DNA of 64,000 nucleotides, taken from NCBI GenBank assembly GCA_037693485.1, contig CM075352.1, positions 26,010,001-26,074,000 of the forward strand, read 5' to 3'. The notes beneath the pieces were generated by a model that was not told the origin of the DNA, made no database searches, and was given only the letters and a program-made list of their open reading frames with translations. Position 1 is the first letter of the stretch, and the number at the start of each line of letters is the position of its first letter. This document shows positions 44,293 to 56,480 of the stretch, in pieces. Source of the DNA: Kitagawia praeruptora (lineage: Eukaryota > Streptophyta > Magnoliopsida > Apiales > Apiaceae). Both the position numbers and the translations under genes were made by a program.

Positions 44293-47200
44293 ATGGATAA
44301 GTCTTGGATAAAAGCGGATAGGGATTCATTGCAATATGAAATTGGAGTCGAAAACTTTTTGATATTTGCTGAGGATAATGCTAAAAACCCAAAGAAAATC
44401 CCTTGCCCATGTGCACGCTGCGTTAACTTCAAGAAATATTCTATCAAAATAATCAGAGGTCATCTATATGAAGCGGGTTTTAGTTTAGGGTATTATGAAT
44501 GGATTTGGCATGGAGAAGAGGTTGTTAAAAGTACTAAGTCATCAGTTGGTAGTACTTGTCCTCCCTCGAAGCCCACACTAAATTCAGAAACATTTAACGT
44601 ATGTGAAGCAGCCTATAATAAGGAAGATTTCGATAATGAATCAGATGAGTTTAAGAGATTTGTTGCCGATGCGGAACAACCTCTGTTCGAGGGAAGTGAG
44701 TGCACTAAACTTGAGTCAGTGTTAACACTACATAATTGGAAGGCTAGGTTTGGAGTTAGTGATAAGGCCTTCACTGATCTGCTTGGATCTATTGGCTATT
44801 TTCTTCCAAAAGATAATGTGCTTCCTGCTAATATGTATGAAGCAAAGAAAACCTTAACTGATTTAGGACTCGAGTATGTTAAATTCCACGCTTGTCCAAA
44901 TGACTGCGTATTATACAGGGGTCCAATTCTTGAGTCTTCTTCTGAGTGTCCCAAATGTGGTCTCTCTCGCTGGAAAGTTGGGAAAGATGGAAAAATTAGG
45001 GTTAATGTGCCAGCCAAGGTTATGTGGTATTTTCCGATAATCCCCAGATTTAAACGATTGTTTAAATCTGCTTCTACAGCTAAATTAATGAGCTGGCATG
45101 CAGATAATCGATCTGAAGATGGGAAGACGCGTCATCCATCTGATTCTCCTTCTTGGAGAAATGTAGATTACAGGTGGCCTGAGTTTGGTAGGGAGGTTAG
45201 AAATATACGCTTAGGATTAGCGGCTGATGGTATAAATCCACACAGTAATGGATTAAAAAACCGGTATAGTTGTTGGCCAGTTATGTTAGTGATATATAAT
45301 CTTCCTCCATGGTTATGCATGAAGAGGAAGTTTATCATGTTATCAACATTAATTTCTGGCCTGCATGAGCCTGGTAATAATATTGACATATATCTACAGC
45401 CACTGATTGATGATTTAAAAAAATTATGGGAGGAAGGGGAACCGAACGTGTACGATGCGCATACAAAATCTTTTTTCACCTTAAGGCAGTTCTGATGTGG
45501 ACAGTAAATGACTTCCCAGGATACGCAAATCTGTCGGGCTGCATCAATAAGGGTTATAAGGCTTGTCCATTATGCGGCGATAAAACTGTGGCTAAATATT
45601 TAAGTCATAGTAAGAAAATGTGCTACCAAGGTCATCGTCGGTATTTAGATAATGATCATCCTTTTAGGAGGCAAAGGGCATCTTTTGATGGAGAACAAGA
45701 ATTTGGTCATGCACCTGAACCGCTTAGTGGAGAAGAAGTGTTGGCGCAACAACAATAACTCAAATTCAGTTTTGGGAAGGGGGAAGTCAAAAAAGGTGGA
45801 ATCTGCATGGAAAAAGAAATCGATTTTTTTGAGTTAAAATATTGGAAGTTTCACCACGTTCGTCATTGTTTAGATGTTATGCACATCGAGAAGAACGTGT
45901 GTGATAATTTAATCGGGACACTTCTTAATATGAAATACAAGACTAAAGACAGCACTGCCTCTCGTCTTGATATGGTTGAGATGGGATTAAGGGCTGATTT
46001 AGCTCCTCAAGTAGGTGAGAAAAGAACATACTTGCCTCCTGCCCCTTTTAATTTATCCAAGAAAGAAAAAAAAAAATTATGTTGTCATCATTGTCCAATA
46101 TAAAACTCCCATATGGACATGCATCAAATATTAGAAATTGTGTATCAATGACTGATCTAAATTTGAATGGGCTGAAGTCCCATGATTGTCATATCCTCCT
46201 CCAACAGTTACTACCAGTTTCTATTCGTTCTGTGCTTCCAAAAAATGTTAGGGTTAGTATCATAAGATTGTGTTTTTTTTTCAACTCTTTGTGCAACAAA
46301 GTTGTGGATGTGTCAAAATTGAGTAAACTACAAGCAGATCTGATTTTGACCCTGTGTGAGTTGGAAAAAATATTCCCTTCATCATTTTTCGATGTTATGG
46401 TACATCTCACTGTCCATTTAGTAAGGGAATTACGTTTATGTGGACCGGTTTTTTAGATGGATGTTTCCATTTGAACAATTCAATAAAATATTGAAGAGTT
46501 ATGTAAGAAACCGATTTTATCCGGAAGGTTGTATAGCTGAAGGTTATCTCAAAGAAGAATCAATAGAATTTTGCACTGAGTTCTATAGTGAGAGTAGAGA
46601 ACTGCTGGTCTTCGGAAAGATGAAGACAACAATTCTGGTCCAATAGGTGGTGTGACAATGAAGTCGGTACCAGAAAAAGAACGAGATGAAGCGCATCTTA
46701 CAGTTCTCCTCAACAACAATGAAGTGGAACCATATGTTATGTAAGTAACATTTTTAAAAGTATATTTTTAAGTTTCAAAGTTCTTTTTCATGCGGTCTAA
46801 TCTTATCTGATTAAATTGTCAGGTTGCATAAGAAATATTTGGAAGGTATTTACCAAGGGAAAAAAAAGAGTGCACAGTGGCTATTGGGAGAGCACAATCG
46901 ACAATTTGCTGATTGGTTTGAACAAAAAGTTAGTTTACATTCTTTCCTTTTTTATTAATTTTTTCTGTAAGCAGTCATGTTTTTAATTGAAGTCAACTTA
47001 TATGCATTGTGACTTTTACGTGCAGGTAAGTACAGAAATGAGGGAGAATTCCGAAGCCGTTTCTGAAACAATAAGATGGTTGGCAGGAAAACCTTCATTT
47101 TCAGTGTTGACTTACGAAGGTTATGTTGTTGACGGGGTCCGATACCACACAAAACAGCGAGATAATGCAAGGGTAGTTCAAAACAGTGGTGTGTCACTAG

Positions 47201-47673
47201 TTGCTAGGACAGTCCAAGTCTCTAGTGCTAAGGATATAAATCCTATAGAGACTGATTTAACATTTTATGGGGTTATCGAAGAAATATGGGAGTTAGATTA
47301 CCACGCATTCAAGGCCCCTTTGTTTTTGTGTACATGGGCAGCAAGTGATAGAGGTATCAAGTCCGATGATCTTGGTTTCACGCTTGTGAACTTCAATCGA
47401 CCAGGTCACAAAAAGGAAAAATATGTCTCTGTTGACCAAGTCAACCAAGTCTTTTATGTTGAGGATCCAGCTGATGCTAATTGGTCTATTGTGCTATCGT
47501 CGACAAATCGAGACTATCATGATGCGTATGATGAAGATGCCCCGGAAGAGACCTCCTGGAACCCTCCTCCATTCTGTTCTAATATCCCTATATGCGACCC
47601 AACTGATTATGATGATGCAAGTGTCAGCAATAAAAGACAAAATGTTGAAGGGATTTGGGTGAAAAAATCATAG
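44293..47673 (+). pseudogene. CACTA transposase (TNP2-like), broken by frameshifts
   Basis: Starts MDKSWIKADRDSLQYEIG with a transposase-associated N-terminal domain (CPCARCVNFK, HLYEAGFSLGYYEWIWHGE). The main transposase domain follows (FHACPNDCVLYRGP, CPKCGLSRWK, RFKRLFKSASTAKLMSWHAD, MWTVNDFPGYANLSGC, HHVRHCLDVMHIEKNVCDNL). Then come DUF4218 (FRWMFPFEQFNKILKSYVRN) and, after introns, DUF4216 (FYGVIEEIWELDYHAFKAPL) ending at 47673. The frame is broken near 45478, by a TAA at 45756, around 45775-45830, near 46070 (A run), 46450 (T run) and 46600. Candidate introns lie at 46740-46821 and 46929-47025. It cannot make a full transposase as it stands. Confidence 0.85.
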
Positions 47674-47952
47674 GTCATAGGTGCCTAGTCATATGTTTAG
47701 TGCCTAGCAATTTAGTTTTAATTTGCTTCCACTTTGTAGTTGTTCATGATATTTTTAATTACAAGTGTCTATCATTTTGCTTATCTCTAATTTTTGCATA
47801 TTTTCAATGATAATTAACTGATAATTTTGCATATTTTCCATGATATTAACTGATTGCATATTAAAATTGTTTCATTTTGCTTCTCTGATTTTTGCATATT
47901 TTCAGTGATAATTAACTGATAAGTTTTTACAGATTGAAGGAAAGCAAGAGAA

Positions 47953-50900
47953 ATGGCACCGAATAAAAAGCAAAAGAAAACAAAAAAGGCAGGCTCGGAT
48001 AAGGTTACCACTAAACAGCTGGAGATCGAGGTCAAAGAAGCGAAAACTCATGACTCACAGACAGCTGAAGCATCAGAACATCAACAGGCCAACTCAGAAC
48101 AACCCACGGTTACTACAACCGACACTGTTAGATCAAAGTCTAAAGGTAAGCGTGGTGTATGCGCAATGTACAAAGTGGTTGTGAAGAAAGCTCGCGGGAA
48201 AAAGACTAAAGTCACATTCAATGATTGGGGAATTGCTGATGGTGAAACTAGGGCGCGATTGCAGTCATATATTGGAATGTTGGCCAGGACTACGATTCCA
48301 ATCGATATTACTAGTTGGCCAAATGTGGATCCTGAATTAAAATCAAAGCTTTGGCTAGATCTTCAGGTGCTCTAGCATTTGTAAATTTTACATTTTACTT
48401 GTGTTCTCTATTTTTACATGTGTTGTTAATTTCTCGTATTTAAATTTCTCATTTTACTTGTGTTTTATCCAGTCTACATTCAAAGTGAAACCACATTGTG
48501 AGCACTTTGTCCTAAAGTCTGCTGGTTGTAAATGGCGACAATTTAAGACTGATTTGACGAGGAAGTTTGTGCGGCCATATGTTGGACAGAAGGCGATATT
48601 GAGTAGGCCCCCACAACAATATGCTTTTGTTAGTAAGTCAACCTGGAAAAGATTTGTGAGACAGAGGACTGATCCAAAATGGGAGGTATGAATCTATTTT
48701 ATAGTTTTATTTTGTATTCGATAATTCTATTCATTTTATATTCTGCACCTGTATATATGATATGTAATTCTATAATTTTGTTTTTAGGAAATACATGAAG
48801 AGCATAGTGAAAGAGTTTCTCATCGAAAATATCATCACCGCTTGTCAAGAAAGGGTTATATTGGTTTAAAAGAAGATGAAGTATGAACTAAGTCAATATT
48901 GTCTTGTTGAATAAAAATTTAGAATGAATTTTTATATTTTGCTTCATTTTCAACAGATAAAAAGTGGAAAGTTGGAGCCGGGAGTTGAACCTGATAGAGC
49001 AATTTTTTGGAAAAAGGCTCGTAAGCGAAAAAATGGCCAAGAGGTTGAAGATGTAGATGAAGAGTTACAAGGTGTATGCGATACAATTGTAAGTCTCCTA
49101 TTATATTGGCATACTAGTAGGGCATCATTTATAATTAATATGCTTTTAGGCTCTTTGTAATTTGGGCTAATTATTTTCATATTAATAGGATACTTTGTTG
49201 GAAAAGAAAGAGAAGGGTGAAATACAATTTTCTGGAGCTGAAGATGTTTTGACTACGGCTTTGGGGAGTCTTGAGCATTCTGGTAGGGTCCGTGCTGTTG
49301 GAGGGTACATCACTCCAAAACAGTTTTTTAATTTGCCACGAGAGAAGAAAGTTCGAATAACGAAGGAAGAGTTGATGGCCCGTGATCGTCAAAGGGATGA
49401 AAAGACGAAAGCTCTTGAGGCAGAGATTGCTGAGCTGAAGGCATTGATTACTTCCGGCCAGAATCATCACTCCCCAATGCAGTCTGAAAAGGCAAGTTTC
49501 CAGCCGAAAAACAATCAGCCTGCTGCAGTTGTGCTAGAGTTGGATAAGGACTGTGTTCCTACAGATGCTCCCCCTAGGCCTTCACCTCCAGGAAATTTGG
49601 TAAATTAATCGATAGAAGGATAATTTAATTCTATAATTTAGTATTTTATTTTATTGCTTAAGCTCTATGAATTGATGATTTCTTTTTTCCTTAGTATTTT
49701 TATTTGTTCATTTAAATATTGTAGGGAAACAGAATGTGTGACCTATCTGTCGAGAGGATAGAGAACAAGGTTGCATTTGGCATGGTGTATCCTCGCGAGG
49801 CTGGAGGAAAAGTCCATGGAATTGATATACCACTTGGACATCAGTGTGTCTCTGTCGATGGCATCATCAAACTAGATGCCTTGCTTCCAGTACCGATCCG
49901 TGGTGAATTGGAGACAGTCCGCGATGCACTTGGCTCTTTTTTAGCATGGCCTGAGGATTTAATAAGCTACACAACTACTGAGGTATAATTTACTATATGT
50001 GGTCTGAAATTGAAATAAAAATGGTGCTTGTGAGGATATTACAAATGAAATTGTTTTAAAAATTTTTATGGTCTGATGATCTACAGATTAAGAAAAAAGA
50101 AAGGGTGCGACCAAGTGGAGAAAACAAAAACAAGAATGATGAGTTGCAGAAATTGAGGGCACAGTTCTTACATGCAAAACCAAGTGCAAAAGTGCCGAAG
50201 GGCTTTAACTTACTGTATAAACATGTAACCAGCTCAATGGAAACTGCTGGGCTTTCGATACAGGTTGACTGCAAGTCAGAAGTGTTTGGGCAAGAAAAGA
50301 CAATTTATTTGTTACATGAGAATGTTTTGGCGTTGTTAGAGTTTGATATGCTAGGGCAAGCTGTAATTTCAGCTTACATGGCGTAAGTTACAATTTTTCT
50401 TTTTCTGATATGCATTCTAATGTTAGTATTTTTCCAATTGCATGTCTCTACTTCTAATGTTGGTATCTTTTTTTGGTAGGCATTTGCATGATGAGATAAG
50501 TGGAAGACCAGAACTGGCAGAAACATTTGCTTTTATTCACCCTGGATCCTTATATAATTTGAATGCTGATTTTGAAGCTGGAATTGTTGAGCGCTTGAAA
50601 GAGGGCAACCCAGATCGGCTGTTCTTTTTGCCGTATAATCAGGAGTAAGTTCGAGCTTATATTAAGTTACGATACTAAAAAACTGGATAGAGTACTAAAA
50701 ATCTGTCTTTGGTATGTTTTTTTAATGAAAACAGTATGCATTGGATTTTGGCTATTATATGGGAAGGTGAAATTTATTTTCTCAATCCACTCCCTCACCC
50801 AACACAGTTTACATTACTAGAACTAGCATTATCAAGGTAAGGGCAGTGAAATTTTGGACACAGTTTTCATGATTTTCTGTATACATTGGATCAGTTTTTA

Positions 50901-51345
50901 TTTTTTATGCAGGGCAGTGAAAACTTACAATTGTGAAACTGGTAGGGGCAATCAGAAGCCGGCCAAGGCAAAGTTTCTGAGTGTAAGTACTTTTACACTT
51001 CAACACTTCAACTCAGTTCTAGTAAATTTATTTTTCTGATGCATTTTATTTTTTGGAATTAATAGGGATCCCCCAAGCAACCTGGTGGTACTGAATGTGC
51101 TTATGTAGTAATGCGCTACATGAAAGAAATTATCAGTGATACAAAATTGACTTTTGCTACAAAGGTGTGCGTCTTTGTGTTTAATTGTGTTTCTGATGCA
51201 TTTTAATTGTGTTTGTTTCTGATGCATTTTAATTGTGTTTGTTTGTTGCCTTTAGTGGCTGCCGAAGACTCGAACGACGTACACCGAGGCCGAGCTTGAT
51301 GAAGTACGTATCCAGGCTCTCAAGTTCATCCAAGACAAGATCTGA
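47953..51345 (+). CDS. CACTA accessory gene with Ulp1-like cysteine protease domain
   Basis: Twelve exons join without a frame break, 780 residues: 47953-48366, 48473-48685, 48788-48880, 48957-49088, 49189-49599, 49725-49982, 50087-50382, 50480-50644, 50735-50836, 50913-50982, 51066-51164 and 51256-51345. All introns are GT-AG. The N-terminus is Lys-rich (MAPNKKQKKTKKAG). The middle resembles plant Transposase_24-type proteins (WPNVDPELKSKLWLDLQ, KFVRPYVGQKAI, RVRAVGGYITPKQFF), with a coiled coil around DRQRDEKTKALEAEIAELKA. The C-terminus is C48/Ulp1-like: DMHWILAIIWEGEIYFLNPL (His663, Asn678 where Asp is usual) and KQPGGTECAYVVMRYM (Cys729). A SUMO-protease-like activity is inferred from the fold only. 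Confidence 0.85.
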
Positions 51346-52321
51346 TAGTTTCTAGTAGGTCTCTTTAAATTGACGTAAACATTTGGTTAACCGCTTGAAT
51401 TGCTAGTTCTGCGCTTTTGGTAATCTGTCTTGGAGACATATATGCAGTTTGTGATGTTGTAATTCAAGCTGTTATGCTTTTTATGTTTACTTTTGGTTGC
51501 GCACTTAGTTAATTCTAGTGCCCAGTGATGTTTGGTATCTTGTTAATGGAACAGATACATTGTTGGTGTATTTTGTGACTGGTTTAATCTAAATGCATGG
51601 TTGGATATATTGTGAATGGTCCAGTTTTTTATTTTTTGGTATGCATTGAAAGACAACGGTTTATTTAGTTGCACTCAGAAACTAATGTCTAATTGTAACA
51701 AAGACATCAAAAGTTTTACAAAATAATGATTTCTAAAACAATTATATACATCACTTGTTTCTACGGTGTCTGATGTCTAAAAAACAATTAGAAATCACTT
51801 TTATAAGTAAAATCTGATGTCTAAGGGATACATATAAATGAGTTTTTCAGAAAGACCTGATGTTTATACCTACATTAGACATCGGTCTAGGATGATGTCT
51901 AAGGTCACTATACACTTCGGTTTTTTAAAAAAGAAACTGATGTCTATAAGAGCATTAGACATCAGTCTAGAGTGATGTCTAAGCTAACTATAGACATCAC
52001 TTTATCTGCTAAAATTATGATGTCTAATATCGGAAAAGACATCTTTTTCAAAGAAAAAAAGTGATGTGTATGTGAAAAATAACTTAGTTTATTATATGTT
52101 TTCTAGAATATAAGGCATGCAAGTTGTTTATAAAATTAATTATATCTAACCTATTTTGTAGAACAACTGATGTGTATTGAATGAAAAACTGATGTCTATG
52201 TTAGCATAGACATAGGTTTCTGACTGATGTCTAGAATAGACATCTCCCACCTAGACATCACATCCAAAATAACATAGACATCGGCCAGAAACTGATGTCT
52301 ATTGACCCTTTTCTTGTAGTG
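51346..52321. repeat. CACTA right sub-terminal region with TAGACATC array
   Basis: After the 3' untranslated part, 51665-52310 contains more than a dozen copies of GATGTCTA/TAGACATC in both orientations, mirroring the left end. The terminal repeat follows directly. No gene. Confidence 0.8.
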
Positions 52322-54308
52322 CAATTGACTTTTTCAATAGTTCAAAACTATTTACTTTTCTCTTATCAATGGGCTTCTCTGTCAAAACTGCTCCATGCTT
52401 CTTTTTCTTTGTTGCTGCAACTGTCTTCCCTTTTATCTTGGTTGTACGATAGGCTTGGGCTCTTGTCTTCCTTCTGTTAGATGTGAAATTCTTGACAAGC
52501 TTTCGTACTTTGACAGTTTCTTCAAGTTGATCCTTGACAGCATCTTTCATGACAGCAATTTTGACAGCTTCAACTGTTTAGCTCTTGACAGCATCTTTCA
52601 CTTGGGTGTCTTCAGCCAATTTGACAGTATCCTTGTTGACAGTATCTTTTTCAGCATTAAAGCATTCAACAGCTAATCTCAAGATACTTGCGTCCAAGGC
52701 TTCACAAATTTCTAACTCCCCTTTTTCCTTGACAGCATCTTTCTTTTCAGTACTGGGAGTTTCTTGCTCTTCTTGGGTAGCATCCATCTGAGTTTGTGTA
52801 GCAACATTCTCAGATGCTTCTTTTCTAGAACTCCTGAATCTTCCAGGTTCACCACTTCCTCCAATTTCATCCTCATCATCATCCAAAGTATTATCATAGT
52901 TGCAGCTTCCTCTCATCTTGGCATTAGCATCAGAGATCAGCTTCTTTATGATTGAGCTAATTTCCTCATCTCTTTTTCCTGACAGCAAATGAATATCTTT
53001 GACAGCTTTAACCTTTTCACTTGTGATACTGGATTTGAGAAGTTTCTTCAGCACTGTCATGATTGTTTCAGTGCTTAGTCCTGAGACTTTATCCAATGGT
53101 AAGAAATCCAACCTTCTAGCTCATGTCTTTGCGATCCTTCTGAAACACACACCATAAGGATTTTGAATCACCTCAGGGAGTTTGTCTTCAACCATCCTTT
53201 TAATTTGTGCTATCAGACTATCATTGAAGGTCGTTGAATTTCTGACTACTAGGGTTCCAAGGACTTGGAGTACTCTAGCATGCAAACTTTGTAAAAGTTA
53301 CATTGTGATGAATATGGTCAAACGGTTTCTCAAATAAACCTGAACAGCCCATCTTCTTTCCAAGTTGATTCTCACAGAGATACTTATTACTTTGCTCTTC
53401 AGTGTTGACGCCAATTTTTTAAAATCTCCCCCTGCTTCACTAATTGATTCATCCACCAACTTACTGAAATCTTCATCTTTGTTGTTCAAAGTACTCTCCA
53501 TGTGATCAACCATCATCAATTCTGCATCTTCAAGGGCGTATTCACTTCCATCTGACCAAGTAGTTCCAGTAGATATGCCAGCAGATATGTCCATATACTC
53601 AGGCATTTTGCCTTTGCCTTTACCCAGAGCATTTTGAATTTCTTTTTCTCTCCATTCCTTCTGAAACTTCTGGAATGGAGCTTCGACTTCCTCAGGATTT
53701 GGCTCATTGATTTTCAGTGGAGGCAATACTGTTCTTTTAGACTTTTTAGTCAACACTTCCTTGGATAACAATATTGTTTCACCATCTATTTCTGCTTCAA
53801 ACAATTCACCATCTCCTGTTGCCTTCAGTTCTTCGCCAAAGTTTCTTTCTTCTTTCTCTTGCTCCCCCTCACTTTCATCTCCATCTTTTTCTTCCAAAAC
53901 TTGCTCCCCCTCACTTGTAGGCTCCCCCTCACTTGCAGCTTCACCTTATTTTTCCTTTTCTACCAGGTTTGCTTTATTCTGATCTACCACTTTCTCTCCC
54001 TCACCCTCATTCACCACTTTCTCTCCCTCACCCTCATTCTGATCTACCACTTTCTCCCCCTTAGTTGAGTTGGCAGCACTAAGGATGACAGAGAACGAGT
54101 GAAGAGTTTGTTGAATATTAGCAAAACCAGTAGCTACCATAGTGGACAGAGCATCAAGTTTAGCTTCCATGGATGCACATCTGCCCTCAAGGGATTTCAA
54201 CCTTGATTCAGCTTGTTTAGAAGGACCACCAGTTCTCAGCCTTTTTGGAGATAAAGGAAGAGACTGGGGCAAGGAGGCTGTGGGGTTTCTCACACACTCA
54301 TTGTTTTT
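52322..54308 (-). pseudogene. Middle of the env-like region of the copia element
   Basis: Continues the 686-residue env-like ORF in the same direction after its stop. Open blocks at 54293-53946, 53897-53298, 53111-52578 and 52550-52322 are separated by stops. They are Lys/Glu-rich with coiled-coil character (RLKSLEGRCASMEAKLDAL), low-complexity GEGEKVVDQN repeats, and DTVK/DAVK repeats. The CACTA element cuts it at 52322. No enzyme motif is visible. Confidence 0.65.
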
Positions 54309-56369
54309 CTAAGTGATCTCATCACTCCTCACAGAATGACTCTCAAGGCCTAGTGCCTTTGTGTGTGGGGTTCCCTCAAGTGCACTTTGGACATGCTCAA
54401 GTCCCTCACCTTTTGCCAGCTCGTTTTGCTGCCTCTCATTTTTATGCTCACCTCTCTTTTCTTTTATCTCTCTTTTTCTTTTCACTCCCTCACTCATCCA
54501 AGATGCATGGGTATGAGCAGTACTTGCATGCATTTTAGTTGAAGAAGTAGAAAGTTTAGATTTTACCTTCAAAGCAGAGATAGTAAGTTGATCATCATCT
54601 GAAGCATCTTCAACAATGAAAGTATCATGATCAAGCTGTGTAGAGGCGACATCATCTTTACCAAAAATGTTACTGTCCACAGGTGGGTTGACATCAACTT
54701 TTGTGGTGTCTTTGACATCAACTGAGGCTGTGACAGAAACTTCTGGAATGTCAGTTGCTCTTTGGAGTTCGACCAAGATGTTGGTTATTTCATTTTCTAG
54801 CAGAGTACCATCTTGATCTAGCTCAGTGTTTGAGCGAGTGGTGTCCATTTCACTTTGAGAAATGGGTTCTTGTGGACCACTTGATGGGGGCTCATCCATG
54901 ACTTGAGATGGATGATCAAAACCTGAAGGGATTGGAATGTCCCCTTCTCTAGGTTGTTGAGAAGAAACAATTGATGGATTAGAGAATAAAGAAGGTGATG
55001 GTTTAGAAAAGATTTTTGGCTGTTCCACAGGGTTAACTTGTGGAACATCAAGAGTAGAAGTTTCATGACCCTCACTGTGCCCTATCTCTGTGTGCATTTC
55101 TGCAAGTGTAGGCTCCTCATGAGTGAGTACATGAGGTTGTGCTGACTCTTTACAGGATGCCTTGGGAGACAGGCCAGCTTCAATAGATACTTTTTGTTGA
55201 GAAGAAGAACCTAGGGATGTGTTTGATTCCCTTTTACTATCCACAGCCTTTTGTGAGACTGTGGGGTGGCTGACAGTGGCTTTGGCCCTCTTAGCTCTCT
55301 TTTTCTTAGGCTCAAGAGGAACCACTGTGGGTTCACTTTCACTAACATCCTTATTTGCTGCATCATGTGCAGTTTCTCCCTCAACATTCTCAAAACTACT
55401 ACCAACACCAGTTTCCAAGGGTCTTTTCTTGGATTCTTGCAAAGTTGTTTTTGTGGTCTTTGGTTGTCTAGAGGATCTGATAGGAATGTATGCAGTAGAA
55501 TGTAGGTTAACTGAACTTGGGTCTAATTCAGCTTCATTCTCAAGGGAGAAGACAACATACCCAGAGGGTAGTGCTACGTCAAGATGAGGCTCTTGATCAG
55601 CCATGTGCTTGGTGAAACAGAGTGGAATATGTGCATTTGAATTTTGTGAATTGAGTGATGTGTGTGTATTTCTTTTCAAAACATTGCATTCTATAGATAG
55701 AGATGCGTTATCATCAATACCACATAATGAATTCAAACACATAGTAAGAAAGCAAGGATAAACATGTACCTTCCTGCTTAGAGCTGACTTGAGCTGACTC
55801 GTAAGCAACTTTCCTACATCCACTTTGTATCCATGGACAAGAGAGTGAGTAAGCTTCTTGATATATGAGGGAATTCCATTCCATCCAGAGGTTTTGGTTG
55901 AGAAAACCTTCACCATGACATTAAAAATCATTCTCCATTCTTTTCTCAAATGCTTTCTGTCCATTTCACCAGTCGAGTACCATTTTGATGTACCCTCTTC
56001 AAGAACAGGACCAGAATACCCAATTTTCAAGAAAAACTTCTTTAGGGTTTCATCACTTGCAAGTTCCTTGTATGATTCTTTAGCTTGCAGTCCAGTTCCC
56101 AAAGCTTCGTTGATGCCTTTGATTATGAGTATGCAGGTGATTCCTTTGATTTTGCATTGTATTGTGTCTTTACCTGCACCTCCTGGAACATAGGCAGTTT
56201 TCCAGACTTCTTCAAGCCTTTCCAGGTTCAAGGATGGTGTAGATGTTATAGCATGACCCAGATATGACTTGTTGATAAAGGATACGAGTCCTTTATATCC
56301 TTCACCAGCATCTTCAGCAGTGAGAATACCAGCAAAGTTTGTTTGAGAAGAGGATTGTTTGGGTGCCAT
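54309..56369 (-). CDS. Env-like ORF of SIRE-type copia element, N-terminal portion
   Basis: 686 residues if started at the ATG of MAPKQSSSQTNFAGILT (56369); an upstream in-frame ATG at 56480 would add 37. The first ~200 residues form a folded-looking domain (YKGLVSFINKSYLGHAITST, KDTIQCKIKGITCILIIKGI) that I recognise as a type found in plant retrotransposon-encoded proteins. The rest is low-complexity, rich in Ser/Thr/Pro/Glu with a basic stretch (PKKKRAKRAKATVS). No signal peptide, fusion peptide or clear transmembrane segment was seen, so a true envelope role is not supported. A TAG ends it and the same frame continues beyond. Confidence 0.65.
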   Translation of the reverse strand: MAPKQSSSQTNFAGILTAEDAGEGYKGLVSFINKSYLGHAITSTPSLNLERLEEVWKTAYVPGGAGKDTIQCKIKGITCILIIKGINEALGTGLQAKESYKELASDETLKKFFLKIGYSGPVLEEGTSKWYSTGEMDRKHLRKEWRMIFNVMVKVFSTKTSGWNGIPSYIKKLTHSLVHGYKVDVGKLLTSQLKSALSRKVHVYPCFLTMCLNSLCGIDDNASLSIECNVLKRNTHTSLNSQNSNAHIPLCFTKHMADQEPHLDVALPSGYVVFSLENEAELDPSSVNLHSTAYIPIRSSRQPKTTKTTLQESKKRPLETGVGSSFENVEGETAHDAANKDVSESEPTVVPLEPKKKRAKRAKATVSHPTVSQKAVDSKRESNTSLGSSSQQKVSIEAGLSPKASCKESAQPHVLTHEEPTLAEMHTEIGHSEGHETSTLDVPQVNPVEQPKIFSKPSPSLFSNPSIVSSQQPREGDIPIPSGFDHPSQVMDEPPSSGPQEPISQSEMDTTRSNTELDQDGTLLENEITNILVELQRATDIPEVSVTASVDVKDTTKVDVNPPVDSNIFGKDDVASTQLDHDTFIVEDASDDDQLTISALKVKSKLSTSSTKMHASTAHTHASWMSEGVKRKREIKEKRGEHKNERQQNELAKGEGLEHVQSALEGTPHTKALGLESHSVRSDEIT

Positions 56370-56480
56370 TTCTTGCTTTGAGCTTCGGAGAGAGATTTTT
56401 GCTTTTGAGAGAGAGAGAGAGGTTTTGTTGAAAGTTGTGTGTGTTTGTGTGTTTGACAGTTGCTTGCATGAAAATAGCAA

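Larger units (their letters stand above)
42598..52321 (+). mobile_element. CACTA (En/Spm-type) transposon, 9.7 kb
   Basis: The ends CACTACAAGAAAA and TTTTCTTGTAGTG are perfect inverted repeats of the CACTA type, with 3-bp target duplication CAA (42595-42597 and 52322-52324). It carries a TNP2-like transposase (44293-47673, broken) and a second gene with a Ulp1-like protease domain (47953-51345, intact). Both sub-terminal regions are arrays of GATGTCTA/TAGACATC. It inserted into the env-like part of the copia element, so it is younger than that element. Confidence 0.96.

Noticed and set aside
44796..45479. Minus-strand frames within the CACTA transposase
   Set aside because: Antisense shadows of recognisable transposase domains on the plus strand.
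54353..55587. Plus-strand frames overlapping the env-like ORF
   Set aside because: Shadows of the minus-strand coding region; they lack any family feature.
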